From: DATBGS01 sp036557885
GTDB lineage: Bacteria > Chloroflexota > Ktedonobacteria > Ktedonobacterales > DATBGS01
Assembly: GCA_036557885.1 (NCBI GenBank)
Contig: DATBGS010000172.1
Coordinates: 1-37,852, forward strand
DNA: 37,852 bases
Reading direction: 5' to 3'
Shown one piece after another: positions 8,474-16,805 of this stretch. How positions within the stretch are numbered: position 1 is the first letter of the stretch; each line of letters begins with the position of its first letter. A program made the translations under genes and the position numbers. Below the pieces are notes generated by a model that did not search any database, was not told the DNA's origin, and saw nothing but the letters and a program-made list of their open reading frames with translations.

Positions 8474-8749
8474 TTGAAGGAGCATCGCTACGAGGAGGCG
8501 CTGGCGGCGTTTGATCGGGCGATACAACTGAACCCGATGGAGCCGCTGTTTTCTGGCAATAAGGCGGAATTTCTGTGGAAGATGGGGCGACGCAAGGAAA
8601 GTTGGCAGGAGTGGCGGCGCTTCTGGCGGCGGTTTCCTGTGGAAAACCCGGCGGATGCGCCCCAGCATATCCCCTGGTGTATCAAGCTCTGGGCGTTTGG
8701 GAAGAGTTCCTGGGTGCTGACACGGAGCAGACGGAGGGACAAGGTATGA
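8474..8749 (+). CDS. Short TPR protein with damaged or non-standard start
   Basis: A TPR-type protein of at least 91 residues. One clear repeat (RYEEALAAFDRAIQLNP) is followed by the start of a second. The only standard start in frame is TTG at 8474, which has no ribosome-binding site and would cut into the first helix. The frame is open upstream to 8405, and an ATA at 8426 has GGAGAG placed six bases before it. The upstream codons (GEKGIESEEASEWLSQGQALL) align with the start of the third TPR gene (MSIEEAAELIKQGDAL), so an ATG-to-ATA change or use of ATA is likely. Its TGA overlaps the ATG of the next TPR gene (ATGA), which implies coupled translation. Confidence 0.55.
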   Translation: MKEHRYEEALAAFDRAIQLNPMEPLFSGNKAEFLWKMGRRKESWQEWRRFWRRFPVENPADAPQHIPWCIKLWAFGKSSWVLTRSRRRDKV

Positions 8750-9471
8750 CGACGCGCGAAGGTTCGTTATTGATGAAGCGCGGGTATGATCGGTTTAATT
8801 CCAATCGGCTGGATGAGGCGCTGGATGCCTATGAGCAGGTGATTGCGCTGGAGCCGGAGCGAGCGACGGCCTGGGAGCGGCGGTCAATGGTGCTCTGGCG
8901 GATGGGGCGCCTGGATGAGGCGTTGCAGTCGTGCCAGCGCGCTATCGAACTGGCGCCGACGATGAAGGATGGGTGGTCGCGGCTGGCGGGCTTGTTCGCG
9001 GAATTGAAGCGCTACGAGGAGGCGCTGGCGGCGTATGATCGCTGGCTGGAGCTGGAGGCGGATGTCTGGATTTATCGCTCCAAGGCGGAACTGCTGCAAA
9101 AGCTGGGGCGCTATGAGGAGGCGCTGGCGGCGCTGGAGAAGGCGCTGGAGGGGCAGTCGTATGATATGGTGAGCATCCATCTTCAGAAGGCCAAAGTGCT
9201 GGGTGAGATGGGCCTGGAGGAGCGGGCGCTGGCAGCGTTTAACCGCGCGATTATGCTGGAGCCGAGCAATTCGCGGCTGTGGGAGATCAAGGGGGAGTTT
9301 CTGCGGGCACGCGGGCGGACAACAGAGGCAGAGCAGGCGTTTAAGAAAGCCAGGGAGATTTATGAGCAGACGTGGGGGAAGTACGAGAAGTATTTTTCAG
9401 ATGACTATGATGGGGAGTTTGAAGAAGAGGAGGAGGAAGATGAGGAAGATGAGGAAGATGAGGAGTTCTAA
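8746..9471 (+). CDS. TPR-repeat protein with acidic tail
   Basis: A 241-residue protein built from about six tetratricopeptide repeats, each with the pattern of a 34-residue helix pair (for instance RLDEALDAYEQVIALEPE, RYEEALAAYDRWLEL). TPR arrays bind peptides or partner proteins; no enzyme domain is present. The tail is almost wholly Glu and Asp after residue 220. ATG at 8746 overlaps the stop of the upstream TPR gene and follows GGAGGGACAAGG. It is the only intact member of a three-gene TPR run that leads up to the portal gene. Confidence 0.8.
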   Translation: MTTREGSLLMKRGYDRFNSNRLDEALDAYEQVIALEPERATAWERRSMVLWRMGRLDEALQSCQRAIELAPTMKDGWSRLAGLFAELKRYEEALAAYDRWLELEADVWIYRSKAELLQKLGRYEEALAALEKALEGQSYDMVSIHLQKAKVLGEMGLEERALAAFNRAIMLEPSNSRLWEIKGEFLRARGRTTEAEQAFKKAREIYEQTWGKYEKYFSDDYDGEFEEEEEEDEEDEEDEEF

Positions 9472-9490
9472 GGCGGAAAGCAGATGAGCG

Positions 9491-10222
9491 ATGAGTATAG
9501 AAGAGGCCGCAGAGTTAATTAAGCAGGGGGACGCATTAAGAGAACAGCAGCGCTATCAGGAAGCGCTGGCAGCCTATGAGTAAGCACTGGAACTTGAAAG
9601 GAATGCTGGGGCTTTTACATCTAAGGCGGCGGTGCTCACGCAGTTAGAACGGTATCAGGAAGCATTGCTTGCCAGCGAGCAAGCAATTCAACTTGACGCT
9701 AAAAATGCCCATGCCTATGTAAATAAAGGTGCAGCGCTTGCTGGACTTCGCCGCTTTGTTGAGGCGTTGAAGGCATGCGAGCAGGCTATCTCGCTTGATG
9801 AGCGCCTGGGGGCGGCGTATCTCTGGAAAGCCCAGATGCTTTCAGAACTGAAACAGTATCAGGAGGCGCTGGTCGTCTATGATCAGGCAATCCAGATGGA
9901 TTGCCAACCGTCATTTGCGTATCTGGGCAAAGCATATGCCTTCAGGCGGCTTTCGCGTTACCGAGAGGCCCTGGAAGCTTGCAATTGGGGTATTGAACTA
10001 GACCCGAACAATGCGGCTGCTCATCATGCTAAGGGGTTGACGCTTCTGTTTCTGTACCGCTATGCCGATGCCTTGCCAGCTTATGATGCGGCTATCCAGC
10101 TTGATCCTGCTCGCCCCGCGCCCTATTTTGGCAAGGGATGGGCGCATCTGTGTCGTGCAGAGTTTGGGCAATCGTTTGGAGCTTATAAGCATTGGTTGCA
10201 GGTGCTCCGCAAGCGGGAATGA
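9491..10222 (+). pseudogene. TPR-repeat gene interrupted by an in-frame TAA
   Basis: From ATG at 9491 the frame encodes MSIEEAAELIKQGDALREQQ, the start of a TPR protein, and meets TAA at 9581-9583 (codon 31) within the phrase AAYE-stop-ALELE. The TPR pattern calls for Gln there, so a single C-to-T change from CAA would explain it. The same frame then runs on for 213 codons with about six good repeats and ends at 10222. A GTG at 9632 could restart translation, with AAGG a few bases upstream, giving a 196-residue protein lacking the first repeat. So this is either a pseudogene or a shortened functional gene. Codon use is less G-biased than in the previous TPR gene. It ends 56 bases before the portal start. 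Confidence 0.7.
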
Positions 10223-10278
10223 TTCAAGCAGACTTGAGTAAGGGTGCTCATGTGGAATGTGAGGAGGGGAGGAAGAAG

Positions 10279-11739
10279 ATGGCCTGGCAAACAACGCTGC
10301 GCCGCATTTTCGGGCTGGGCGAGCGGGCAGGTGCTGCCCCAGCGGTGCAGGAGCAGATCAGTATTGCGGCGATGGGGACATCGGCGCTGACACAGGAAGA
10401 CTGGTACTGGGGGCCGCTGCCACGAGGGACGGAGGAAGATACGCTCTGGCGGCGGCTTTCTGATACCTGGCTGGAGCGCGATACCGACCCGGCGACGTTT
10501 CTGGAGATTCTGAACCACTGCTACGAGGCGTATACGGCCAACCCGCTGGCGTTTACGATTGTGGAGACGATCACGAACTTTACGCTGGGGCGCGGGGTGC
10601 TGGTGTCGGCGGCCAATCGGCGGGTGCAGCGGGTGCTGGAGACGTTCTGGCGCGATGCGGATAACCATATGGAGACGCGCATCTACGCGCTGTGCACGGA
10701 ACTCAGCGTGTATGGCGAGCAGTTTGTGCGCTTCTTTGTGAATCCGATAGATGGGCGCGTGAAGATTGCGCAGGTGGACCCCAGCACGATTGATGAGATT
10801 GTGTGCGACCCGGAGAATGTGGAGAAGCCGCTGCGCTTTCATCAGCGGCCTGTTGGTACCGACGCAGCTTTTGCTCGTAGCACCGGCGACCCTGCCGGTG
10901 CGGGGTTCCCCGGCACGGTGGCCGGGGCTACAAGCGCGGGGTTCCCCGGCACGGTGGCCGGGGCTACAAGCCTCAGCGAGACAGAGGGGCGCTGGTTTGA
11001 GGCGGGCAGCGAGGTGGTGCAGTTTGCAATAAACAAGGTTTCGAATGCGCGGCGCGGGCGTTCGGACCTGGCAACGCTGTTGCCCTGGCTGCGGCGCTAT
11101 AAAGACTGGCTGACTGATCGGGTGCGGCTGAATAAGTATAAGACGGCGTTTCTGTGGGATGTGACGCTCCAGGGGGCGGACGCGAAGACGATTGACCGCA
11201 AGCGGATGGAGTACGCGATTCCGCTGGAGCCGGGGACGATTGTGATTCACAATGAGTCGGAGCGCTGGGCGGCGGTGAAGCCGGAGATTAACGCGAGCGA
11301 TGTGGAGGCGGATGGCCGGGCATTGAGGCTAATGATAGCGGCTGGTTGCGGTTTGCCAGAGCACTATCTGGCTGATGGCGGCAACGCGAACCGGGCGACG
11401 GCGGCGGAAATGAACCTGCCGACGCTGTTGAAGTTTGAGCGGCGCCAGCAGGTGATGGAGCATCTGCTGCGGGTGGTGCTGGACCGGGTGATTGTGGAGG
11501 CGAAACGCGCGGGGACGCTGGCGGCAGGCATGGATGAGTCGTATACGATTACGTTCCCTGAATTGAAGGTGGCCGATCATCTGGTGCTGGCCCAGGCAAC
11601 CAGCATGATGGTCAACGCGCTGGCAACAGCGAAGGAGCAGCGCTGGGTGAGCGATGAGACGGCGATGCGGCTGCTGTTTCAGTTTGCCGGGGAAGAGGTG
11701 GACCTGCACGCGGAGCGGGAAAAGGTGCGGGCGATGTAG
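10279..11739 (+). CDS. Phage portal protein with in-frame REP insertion
   Basis: A 486-residue portal-type protein, expected to form the ring at the capsid vertex through which DNA passes. Recognisable features are the N-terminal segment with ANPLAFTIVETITNF, the central RYKDWLTDRVRLNKYKTAF, and the C-terminal block LPEHYLADGGNANRATAAEM, which is typical of phage portals. ATG at 10279 follows GAGGAGGGGAGG. Around residues 200-231 the reading frame passes through three REP units, giving two copies of the 12-residue phrase AGFPGTVAGATS. This lies between the predicted clip/stem regions, where portals tolerate variation. No terminase gene is seen upstream, which is abnormal for a phage head module. 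Confidence 0.8.
   Translation: MAWQTTLRRIFGLGERAGAAPAVQEQISIAAMGTSALTQEDWYWGPLPRGTEEDTLWRRLSDTWLERDTDPATFLEILNHCYEAYTANPLAFTIVETITNFTLGRGVLVSAANRRVQRVLETFWRDADNHMETRIYALCTELSVYGEQFVRFFVNPIDGRVKIAQVDPSTIDEIVCDPENVEKPLRFHQRPVGTDAAFARSTGDPAGAGFPGTVAGATSAGFPGTVAGATSLSETEGRWFEAGSEVVQFAINKVSNARRGRSDLATLLPWLRRYKDWLTDRVRLNKYKTAFLWDVTLQGADAKTIDRKRMEYAIPLEPGTIVIHNESERWAAVKPEINASDVEADGRALRLMIAAGCGLPEHYLADGGNANRATAAEMNLPTLLKFERRQQVMEHLLRVVLDRVIVEAKRAGTLAAGMDESYTITFPELKVADHLVLAQATSMMVNALATAKEQRWVSDETAMRLLFQFAGEEVDLHAEREKVRAM
10874..10971. repeat. REP cluster inside the portal coding sequence
   Basis: One unit in GTAG orientation (10874-10900) faces two in CTAC orientation (10901-10934 and 10937-10970). 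The last two are identical over 34 bases with a 36-base period, exactly 12 codons, so the reading frame stays open. Confidence 0.85.
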
Positions 11740-11761
11740 CATAAGCCCACAAAGCACGCCG

Positions 11762-12044
11762 CCTGGCGACTAAAGATCCCCAAAGGGGCAAGCTGCGGCT
11801 AAGGGCCTTCGGCCACCAAGTCCGCCTGCGCGGACTCCCCGCCCCAAGCGGGCCAAACTGGATTGTGTTAGGCGTCCTAAGGGCCTGCGCGCCACCCTAA
11901 GACAAAAGGGCAGGCGAAACCCGCCTGCGCGGGTTAGGATGAATCCTGGCGTACTGGGGTAGGGAGTCCGCGCAGGCGGACTTGGTGGCGTCCGCAGACG
12001 CCCTTAGGCGCAGCTTGCCCCTTTGGGGATCTTTAGTCGCCAGC
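11762..12044. repeat. Long palindromic element, copy 2 (full length)
   Basis: An inverted-repeat element of about 283 bp. The left arm (GGCGACTAAAGATCCCC, AAAGGGGCAAGCTGCGG, then CAAGTCCGCCTGCGCGGACT) and the right arm are near-perfect complements over roughly 75-80 bases. The inside (CGGGCCAAACTGGATTGTGT, then ACCCTAAGACAAAAGGGCAG) matches copy 4 in reverse complement. No open reading frame of interest lies within. Together with its flanks it explains most of the gap 11740-12090. Confidence 0.8.
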
Positions 12045-12090
12045 TTTCGTGGCTCCCTCATTGCTAAAACTTCATGAACCTCCATCGGGC

Positions 12091-12119
12091 TTGTGCATCT
12101 GCGCAGAATCCGCTATAGT
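12091..12119 (+). promoter_or_regulatory. Candidate promoter of the esterase gene
   Basis: TTGTGC (12091-12096), a 17-base spacer and TATAGT (12114-12119). The predicted transcription start near 12126 leaves a leader of about 85 bases. Confidence 0.55.
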
Positions 12120-12209
12120 AGAGCGAGCAGACTTATGCCAAAAGACCCTGCGCGCTGACTTACCTGGCAGCAGAGAGGTAGAAGCAGACGAGCGCAGAAG
12201 GAGCAGCGG

Positions 12210-13184
12210 ATGATTGTGACGTTGAGGGCATGGAGTGCCAGATGTACGACGCTGATGTGCGCGGTGGCGGTGCTCCTGGCGCTGACAGCGTGCAACAGCA
12301 ATGCCAAGCCGCCCGCCAGCAGCACCTCTGGCGTGGTGCAGATTACCCCGACACCAGTGAGCACGCGCGCTGCTGGGTTTTATCAGGTGCAAACCCAGAC
12401 GAATATTCCCTACGGCCCGCTGGCGAGCGCGGGCGAGACGCTTGATCTTTGCCTGCCCGCTGGGGCGCCAGACCCGCGACCAGCCATTGTGATGATTCAT
12501 GGCGGCGGCTGGGTGAATGGGGATAAGAGCTTGCTGGCGAGCGATTGCTACGCGCTGGCGCTGCGCGGCTTTGTGGTGGCCTCCATCAATTATCGGCTGG
12601 CTCCGGCTTCGCGCTGGCCCGCGCAACTGGTGGATGCGCAACTGGCGGTGCGCTGGCTGCGGGCCAATGCTGCCAAATATCAGGTGGACCCGGAGCGCGT
12701 CTGTTCGCTGGGCGATTCCTCTGGCGCGCATCTGGCGGTCTTTCTGGGCGTGCTGCCCATGAATACCCCTGGCGATCAGGCGGGGCTGTATGCTGATCAA
12801 TCCCCGGCGGTGGCGTGTGTGGTGGATGAGTTTGGGCCGGTTGATCTGAAGGCGCTGAATCCGCTGCCAGACTGGGCCGGAACCTTTGGCGTGCTGTTTG
12901 GGCCGAACGCGCTCAAGAGCGACCCTGGGCTGCTTGGTCGGGCGTCGCCGCTGACGTATGTGTCGCCCAAGTCGGCGCCCATGCTGATTATCCAGGGGAC
13001 ACAAGACACGACGGTGCCGCCCAGCCAATCCCAGGAGTTGGAAGAAGCGCTGCTCAAGGCGCCTGTGCCGGTCCAATATGTCACCTATCCTGGCGGCCAC
13101 GAGTTTGCCGGGCTGAGCCAGAGCGATGTGCAGGGCATTGAGCAGCAGCGGCTGGATTTTCTGGTGATGGAACTGCATCCATGA
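12210..13184 (+). CDS. Lipoprotein alpha/beta-hydrolase (carboxylesterase-like)
   Basis: A 324-residue secreted esterase-type enzyme. A lipoprotein signal ends in LTAC (Cys28), so the protein should be lipid-anchored outside the membrane, after a Ser/Thr/Pro-rich linker. The hydrolase fold shows the oxyanion-hole motif HGGGW (97-101), the nucleophile elbow GDSSG with Ser170, an acid residue in QGTQDTTVP (Asp266) and His297 in GGHEF. This is the hormone-sensitive-lipase/BD-FAE-like pattern, acting on esters of acyl groups; the exact substrate cannot be told. AGGAG lies seven bases before ATG at 12210, and a good promoter lies upstream. It is flanked on both sides by long palindromic elements. 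Confidence 0.85.
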   Translation: MIVTLRAWSARCTTLMCAVAVLLALTACNSNAKPPASSTSGVVQITPTPVSTRAAGFYQVQTQTNIPYGPLASAGETLDLCLPAGAPDPRPAIVMIHGGGWVNGDKSLLASDCYALALRGFVVASINYRLAPASRWPAQLVDAQLAVRWLRANAAKYQVDPERVCSLGDSSGAHLAVFLGVLPMNTPGDQAGLYADQSPAVACVVDEFGPVDLKALNPLPDWAGTFGVLFGPNALKSDPGLLGRASPLTYVSPKSAPMLIIQGTQDTTVPPSQSQELEEALLKAPVPVQYVTYPGGHEFAGLSQSDVQGIEQQRLDFLVMELHP

Positions 13185-13228
13185 GGCTGGCGGCTCATGG
13201 GGTATTAGCAATGAGATAGGCCACGCCG

Positions 13229-13386
13229 CCTGGCGGTTAAAACCGCGCCTAAGGGCGTCTGCGGACGCCACAAAACCCGCCTGCGCGGGTTAAGACGAAA
13301 GTTGGCAGGCGGGGGTGGTGGGAGTCCGCGCAGGCGGACTTGGTGGCGTCCGCAGACGCCCTTAGGCGCGATCTTTAGTCGCCAGC
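13229..13386. repeat. Long palindromic element, copy 3 (internally shortened)
   Basis: Begins CCTGGCGGTTAAAACCGCG and ends GATCTTTAGTCGCCAGC, with inner blocks ACCCGCCTGCGCGGGTTA and GAGTCCGCGCAGGCGGACTT. The left flank carries GCAATGAG, the complement of the CTCATTGC found right of copies 2 and 4. Its right end supplies the stop codon of the next minus-strand gene. Confidence 0.75.
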
Positions 13387-13971
13387 TTCTCGCGCGCGCT
13401 GACGCTGTGCCACGCGAGGGGCAGCGAGCAAGAGGAGCAGTTGGCGACAGTACAGCCAGTCGGCCCAGAGCCGCTCGGCCTGGGCCAGCATCATCGCTCG
13501 CGCTTCCTTCGCTGTCCAGCGTTTCTTGCATTCGCCATATATCTGCCCCAGCCGACGTATGGCAAAGCGGAGCAGTTCCCGATGCAGATATGGGTTGGCC
13601 TTTCTCGCGGGCGCGGTGAAGATGATGCACAGCAGGTCGTCTTCTTCGCTGCGCAGGAAGTGCTCCAGGTCGCTGCGAGAGGCGGTCTGGAGGGTTTCGG
13701 GGTCGTAGAGGCTGGTGGCTTTGCTGCCAAAGATGCTTGGGTCGGTGATGCGGCGCGGCGGCAGGAGGAATTCGCGCTCGGAGGCGACGATTGCCACAAG
13801 ACAGGCGGAGAGGCGAGTGAGCAGGTCGAGGGGCAGCCAGCCGAGAGGGAAGTCGGTCCAGCCGCGCTCGAAGAAGGTGAGGCTTTGTTTGCTGGTGCGC
13901 GGGGGCTTGTAGGGCATGGAGTGGGCGGCAGCGAAGGCTGCAATCGAGCGCAGATAAGCCGGGGGAGCCAT
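13375..13971 (-). CDS. Unknown helical protein
   Basis: A 198-residue, Arg- and Leu-rich protein with no recognised family. The middle includes PLGWLPLDLLTRLSACLVAI (amphipathic or weakly hydrophobic) and a long C-terminal helix with many Arg, Glu and Ala residues (LAQAERLWADWLYCRQLLL). GGAGG seven bases upstream fixes ATG at 13971. It is convergent with the esterase, and its last codons and stop fall in palindromic element copy 3, so the C-terminus (EREAGD) may be partly repeat-derived. Confidence 0.6.
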   Translation of the reverse strand: MAPPAYLRSIAAFAAAHSMPYKPPRTSKQSLTFFERGWTDFPLGWLPLDLLTRLSACLVAIVASEREFLLPPRRITDPSIFGSKATSLYDPETLQTASRSDLEHFLRSEEDDLLCIIFTAPARKANPYLHRELLRFAIRRLGQIYGECKKRWTAKEARAMMLAQAERLWADWLYCRQLLLLLAAPRVAQRQRAREAGD

Positions 13972-14332
13972 AAGAAGACCTCCAGAAGAGACGGCGCCAG
14001 AGCGCCGAAGATGCGAGGCCAGCCACCTGTGCAAGCTGGGCCGCTCGATATGCGAGCAGCAGCACGGCCACCCCCAGGCAACGCCGGATGGGTTGCGCTT
14101 CAGGAGGGTGGCCGGTAGAGTGGGTGGTCTGGAAGATGCTTCCTACAATCCTTTGGCCTTGGCTCCTGGTAAACGCAGGTTCTGAGGTAAATGGCGCACC
14201 CGTACTTTAGGTAGGGGTGCGTTGTGCCGTGTTCTTCTTGGAAACAAGTATAGCAGAACTGGGCGGGGCTGTCAAGCGCTTTAGGAGAACTAGATTCTCA
14301 TCTATAAAAAACGACCAGCTAGCCGCTGATGG
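13972..14332. other. Intergenic stretch without a recognised gene
   Basis: I see no convincing coding frame here. It includes GGTGGCCGG and related REP-like fragments near 14060-14115 and a weak hairpin (GCACCC 14196-14201 with GGGTGC 14215-14220). An AT-richer stretch around 14240-14325 includes TTCTCATCTATAAAAAACG just before palindromic element copy 4. Confidence 0.5.
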
Positions 14333-14603
14333 CCTGGCGACTAAAGGTCGCGCCTAAGGGCGTTCCGCCACCAAGTCCGCCTGCGCGGACTCCGCACCCC
14401 CCGCCTGCCAGCATTCGTCCTAACCCGCGTAGGCGGGTTTTGCCGCCGCGCCCTTCTGTCTTAGGGTGGCCGCAGGCCCTTAGGATGCCTAACACAACCC
14501 AGTTTGGCCCGCTTGGGGCGGGGAGTCCGCGCAGGCGGACTTGGTGGCGCCCGCAGGCGCCCTTAGGCGCAGCTTGCCCCTTTGGGGATCTTTAGCCGCC
14601 AGC
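14333..14603. repeat. Long palindromic element, copy 4 (full length, inverted to copy 2)
   Basis: About 271 bp from CCTGGCGACTAAAGGTCGCG to TTTAGCCGCCAGC. Its middle is the reverse complement of the middle of copy 2, including a match to the CGGGCCAAACTGGATTGTGT block of copy 2. CTCATTGCCTCATAAACCGCC follows on the right, as after copy 2. Confidence 0.8.
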
Positions 14604-14646
14604 CTGCGTTGGCCTACCTCATTGCCTCATAAACCGCCAGCCAAAC

Positions 14647-14675
14647 TTGAGTTATGGCGAAAAATGCGGTAGGAT
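14647..14675 (+). promoter_or_regulatory. Candidate promoter of the TadA/CpaF-like gene
   Basis: TTGAGT (14647-14652), a 17-base spacer, TAGGAT (14670-14675). It leaves a leader of about 130 bases that contains two short GC-rich palindromes (GGAGAGCGCGCTCC and GGAGCGCTCGCTCC). Confidence 0.45.
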
Positions 14676-14813
14676 AGCGCAAAGTGGATGGTGCATTTTG
14701 GGAAGTGAATGAGCCTCGACCATTACTGGAGCTAGAGGAGAGCGCGCTCCCAACGCCAGCCCTGCATGGGGATGTGGACGCGGGACGGAGCGCTCGCTCC
14801 GAGAGGATACGCG

Positions 14814-16511
14814 ATGACCACTGAACCCACATCCGGCGAGAATAGTCCTCCGCAGAAGCAGAAACCAAAGGCGCCTGCTTCCAGGCAGCCCACAGACATC
14901 GCCAACTTGCCAACGATGACTTTTGGCCCAGAGGGTCCACCAACACCGGGGCAGCCAGCGACAGAAGCTGAGGAGCGTCCACCAGAGATCACCGACGCGC
15001 CCACCCTTTCACTGCCACCGCCCGCGCCAAAACAACCCGCGCCTGGTGAGGCGCTGGGCGCGTGGGGAAAAAATGCACAAAGATCACTAGCAGCAAGCAG
15101 GCAAAAGATGGAAGAACGACAGAAGCCAGATCAGGGCGCCACGCCCGCGCCAGCGGTCCCAGAGCAGGCTGCTGAAGCCAACGCGCAGCCTGCGCAGCCA
15201 AGCAGCGGGCAAGAGCACGCTTTCTGGTTGCAAGGGTTGGCGGTGCGCGTGGCGGCGCGCATCGAGGGGCCATTGCAAGAAGACGCTGTTTGGCAGGCGT
15301 CTCTGGGGCGCACGCCAGAAAAGCGCCGCCTTGTGCACGCGAAGGCGCAGACCTTCATCGAAGAGGCCGGGATACAAAAGGACCTCAAGCGCCCGGAGGA
15401 ACTGGAGTTATTGCTGCGGTTGATAGAGGATGAGGTGCTGGGCTATGGGCCGCTGGAACCCTTGCTGGCCGATGAGCAAATCAGCGAGGTGATGGTCGTT
15501 GACCCGATGCTGATCTATGTGGAGCGCGGCGGCAAGATCATGGAGACGCCCATTCGCTTCCAGAGCAAGGGGCATATGCTGCATGTCATCAATGCCATCT
15601 TGCGCCCGCTGGGGCGCTCGGTCAGCCGCGCCTGGCCCCTGGCCGATGGCCGCCTGCCGGATGGCTCGCGGGTGAATGTGGTGGTTCCCCCGGCTGCCGT
15701 CAAAGGGCCAACGCTGACCATTCGCAAATTCGCGCGCAAGGCGATGACGCTGGATGATCTAGTGCGCCTGGGGACGCTGACCGAGCCGATGGCCGAACTG
15801 CTGCGCGCCTGTGTGGTGGCGCGGCTAAATATGGTCGTTTCTGGCGGGACGGGTTCGGGCAAGACGACGCTGCTCAACGCGCTGAGCGCCTGCATTCCGG
15901 CGGATGAGCGCATCGTCACCATCGAGGACGCTGCCGAGCTTCAGTTGCAGCAGCGGCATGTCGTCACGCTGGAAGCGACCCCGGCTGAGCCGGATGGCAG
16001 CGGGCGAGTGACCATCCGCGATCTGGTGGTGAACGCGCTGCGCATGCGCCCGGAGCGGATTATCGTCGGGGAGTGTCGCAGCGGGGAGGCGCTGGATATG
16101 CTCCAGGCGATGAACACCGGCCACGACGGTTCGCTGACGACGGCGCACGCCAACAGCCCGCGCGATTGCCTGACGCGGTTGGAGACGATGACGATGATGG
16201 CCGGGCTGAACTTGCCGCTTCAGGTGGTGCGCAGGCAGGTTGTGGGAGCGCTCCAGATCATTGTGCAGCAGGCGCGTCTGCGCGATGGCTCGCGGAAAGT
16301 GACGCATATTACCGAGATTCAAGGGCTGGAGGGGGATACGGTCATTTTGCAGGATTTGTTTCGTTTTCGGGAGGCGGGTCTGGACCCGCAAACCAACAAG
16401 GTGCTGGGGAAGTTTGAGCCGGGCGGCTTCCGGCCCAAATGCTACCCGCGCTTTGAGGCGCTCAACATCCAATTTCCCGCAGACTTCTTTGTGCCGGAGG
16501 AGCGCCGCTAG
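14814..16511 (+). CDS. TadA/CpaF-type secretion ATPase (VirB11 family)
   Basis: A 565-residue ATPase of the type that powers Flp/Tad pili and related type II/IV assembly machines from the cytoplasmic face of the membrane. The first about 130 residues are Pro/Ala/Gln-rich and probably disordered. The N-terminal CpaF domain follows, with LIEDEVLGYGPLEPLLAD. Walker A is GGTGSGKT (344-351); the Asp box-like TIEDAAELQL, the GECRSGEALDMLQAMNTGHD segment and the His-rich TTAHAN are also present. ATG at 14814 is favoured by GAGAGG; two in-frame ATGs upstream lack this. No other tad gene is adjacent, so it may be a solitary copy. Its TAG shares the palindrome CTAG with the stop of the convergent gene. 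Confidence 0.9.
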   Translation: MTTEPTSGENSPPQKQKPKAPASRQPTDIANLPTMTFGPEGPPTPGQPATEAEERPPEITDAPTLSLPPPAPKQPAPGEALGAWGKNAQRSLAASRQKMEERQKPDQGATPAPAVPEQAAEANAQPAQPSSGQEHAFWLQGLAVRVAARIEGPLQEDAVWQASLGRTPEKRRLVHAKAQTFIEEAGIQKDLKRPEELELLLRLIEDEVLGYGPLEPLLADEQISEVMVVDPMLIYVERGGKIMETPIRFQSKGHMLHVINAILRPLGRSVSRAWPLADGRLPDGSRVNVVVPPAAVKGPTLTIRKFARKAMTLDDLVRLGTLTEPMAELLRACVVARLNMVVSGGTGSGKTTLLNALSACIPADERIVTIEDAAELQLQQRHVVTLEATPAEPDGSGRVTIRDLVVNALRMRPERIIVGECRSGEALDMLQAMNTGHDGSLTTAHANSPRDCLTRLETMTMMAGLNLPLQVVRRQVVGALQIIVQQARLRDGSRKVTHITEIQGLEGDTVILQDLFRFREAGLDPQTNKVLGKFEPGGFRPKCYPRFEALNIQFPADFFVPEERR

Positions 16512-16786
16512 AACATTTGCGTTTCCATCGCGTCCACCATGTCTTTGGCTTCCTTCAGGCCCAGGCCCGTCACCTGGCGGCAGCGCGCGACGGCCTGGAT
16601 TTTCTGGTTGCGCCTGAGCAGGTCAAGCAACTCGGCGCGTAACTCCTGCGGCAGCATGGCGCCGCGCCTGAAGTTGGCCTCAAACTCCTGAGGGTTGATA
16701 TTCATGCGCGCAAGCAGCAGGTTGACTTTGGCTTCTAGCATTGCCAGGCGTGATTCATGGTTGTGTTGTTCGTGTTCGTAGCTCAT
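16508..16786 (-). CDS. Small protein with L7/L12-C-terminal-like domain (first of three)
   Basis: A 92-residue protein. The N-terminal part has a short heptad segment (SRLAMLEAKVNLLLARMNIN), and the C-terminal half resembles the ribosomal L7/L12 C-terminal domain, with the hallmark GLGLKEAKD at residues 74-82. In L7/L12 this domain contacts translation GTPases; here the L12 dimerisation domain is absent. It is not the ribosomal protein itself, since it lacks the N-terminal half and the Ala-rich hinge. ATG at 16786 follows a weak GGGAGC. Two related genes lie just upstream on the same strand, so the three look like one operon. Confidence 0.75.
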   Translation of the reverse strand: MSYEHEQHNHESRLAMLEAKVNLLLARMNINPQEFEANFRRGAMLPQELRAELLDLLRRNQKIQAVARCRQVTGLGLKEAKDMVDAMETQMF

Positions 16787-16805
16787 TGCGTTGCTCCCAT
16801 TTTCT

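Noticed and set aside
9583..9631. Programmed readthrough or frameshift at the TAA in the third TPR gene
   Set aside because: No stimulatory structure or special context is visible; a simple nonsense change is a simpler explanation.
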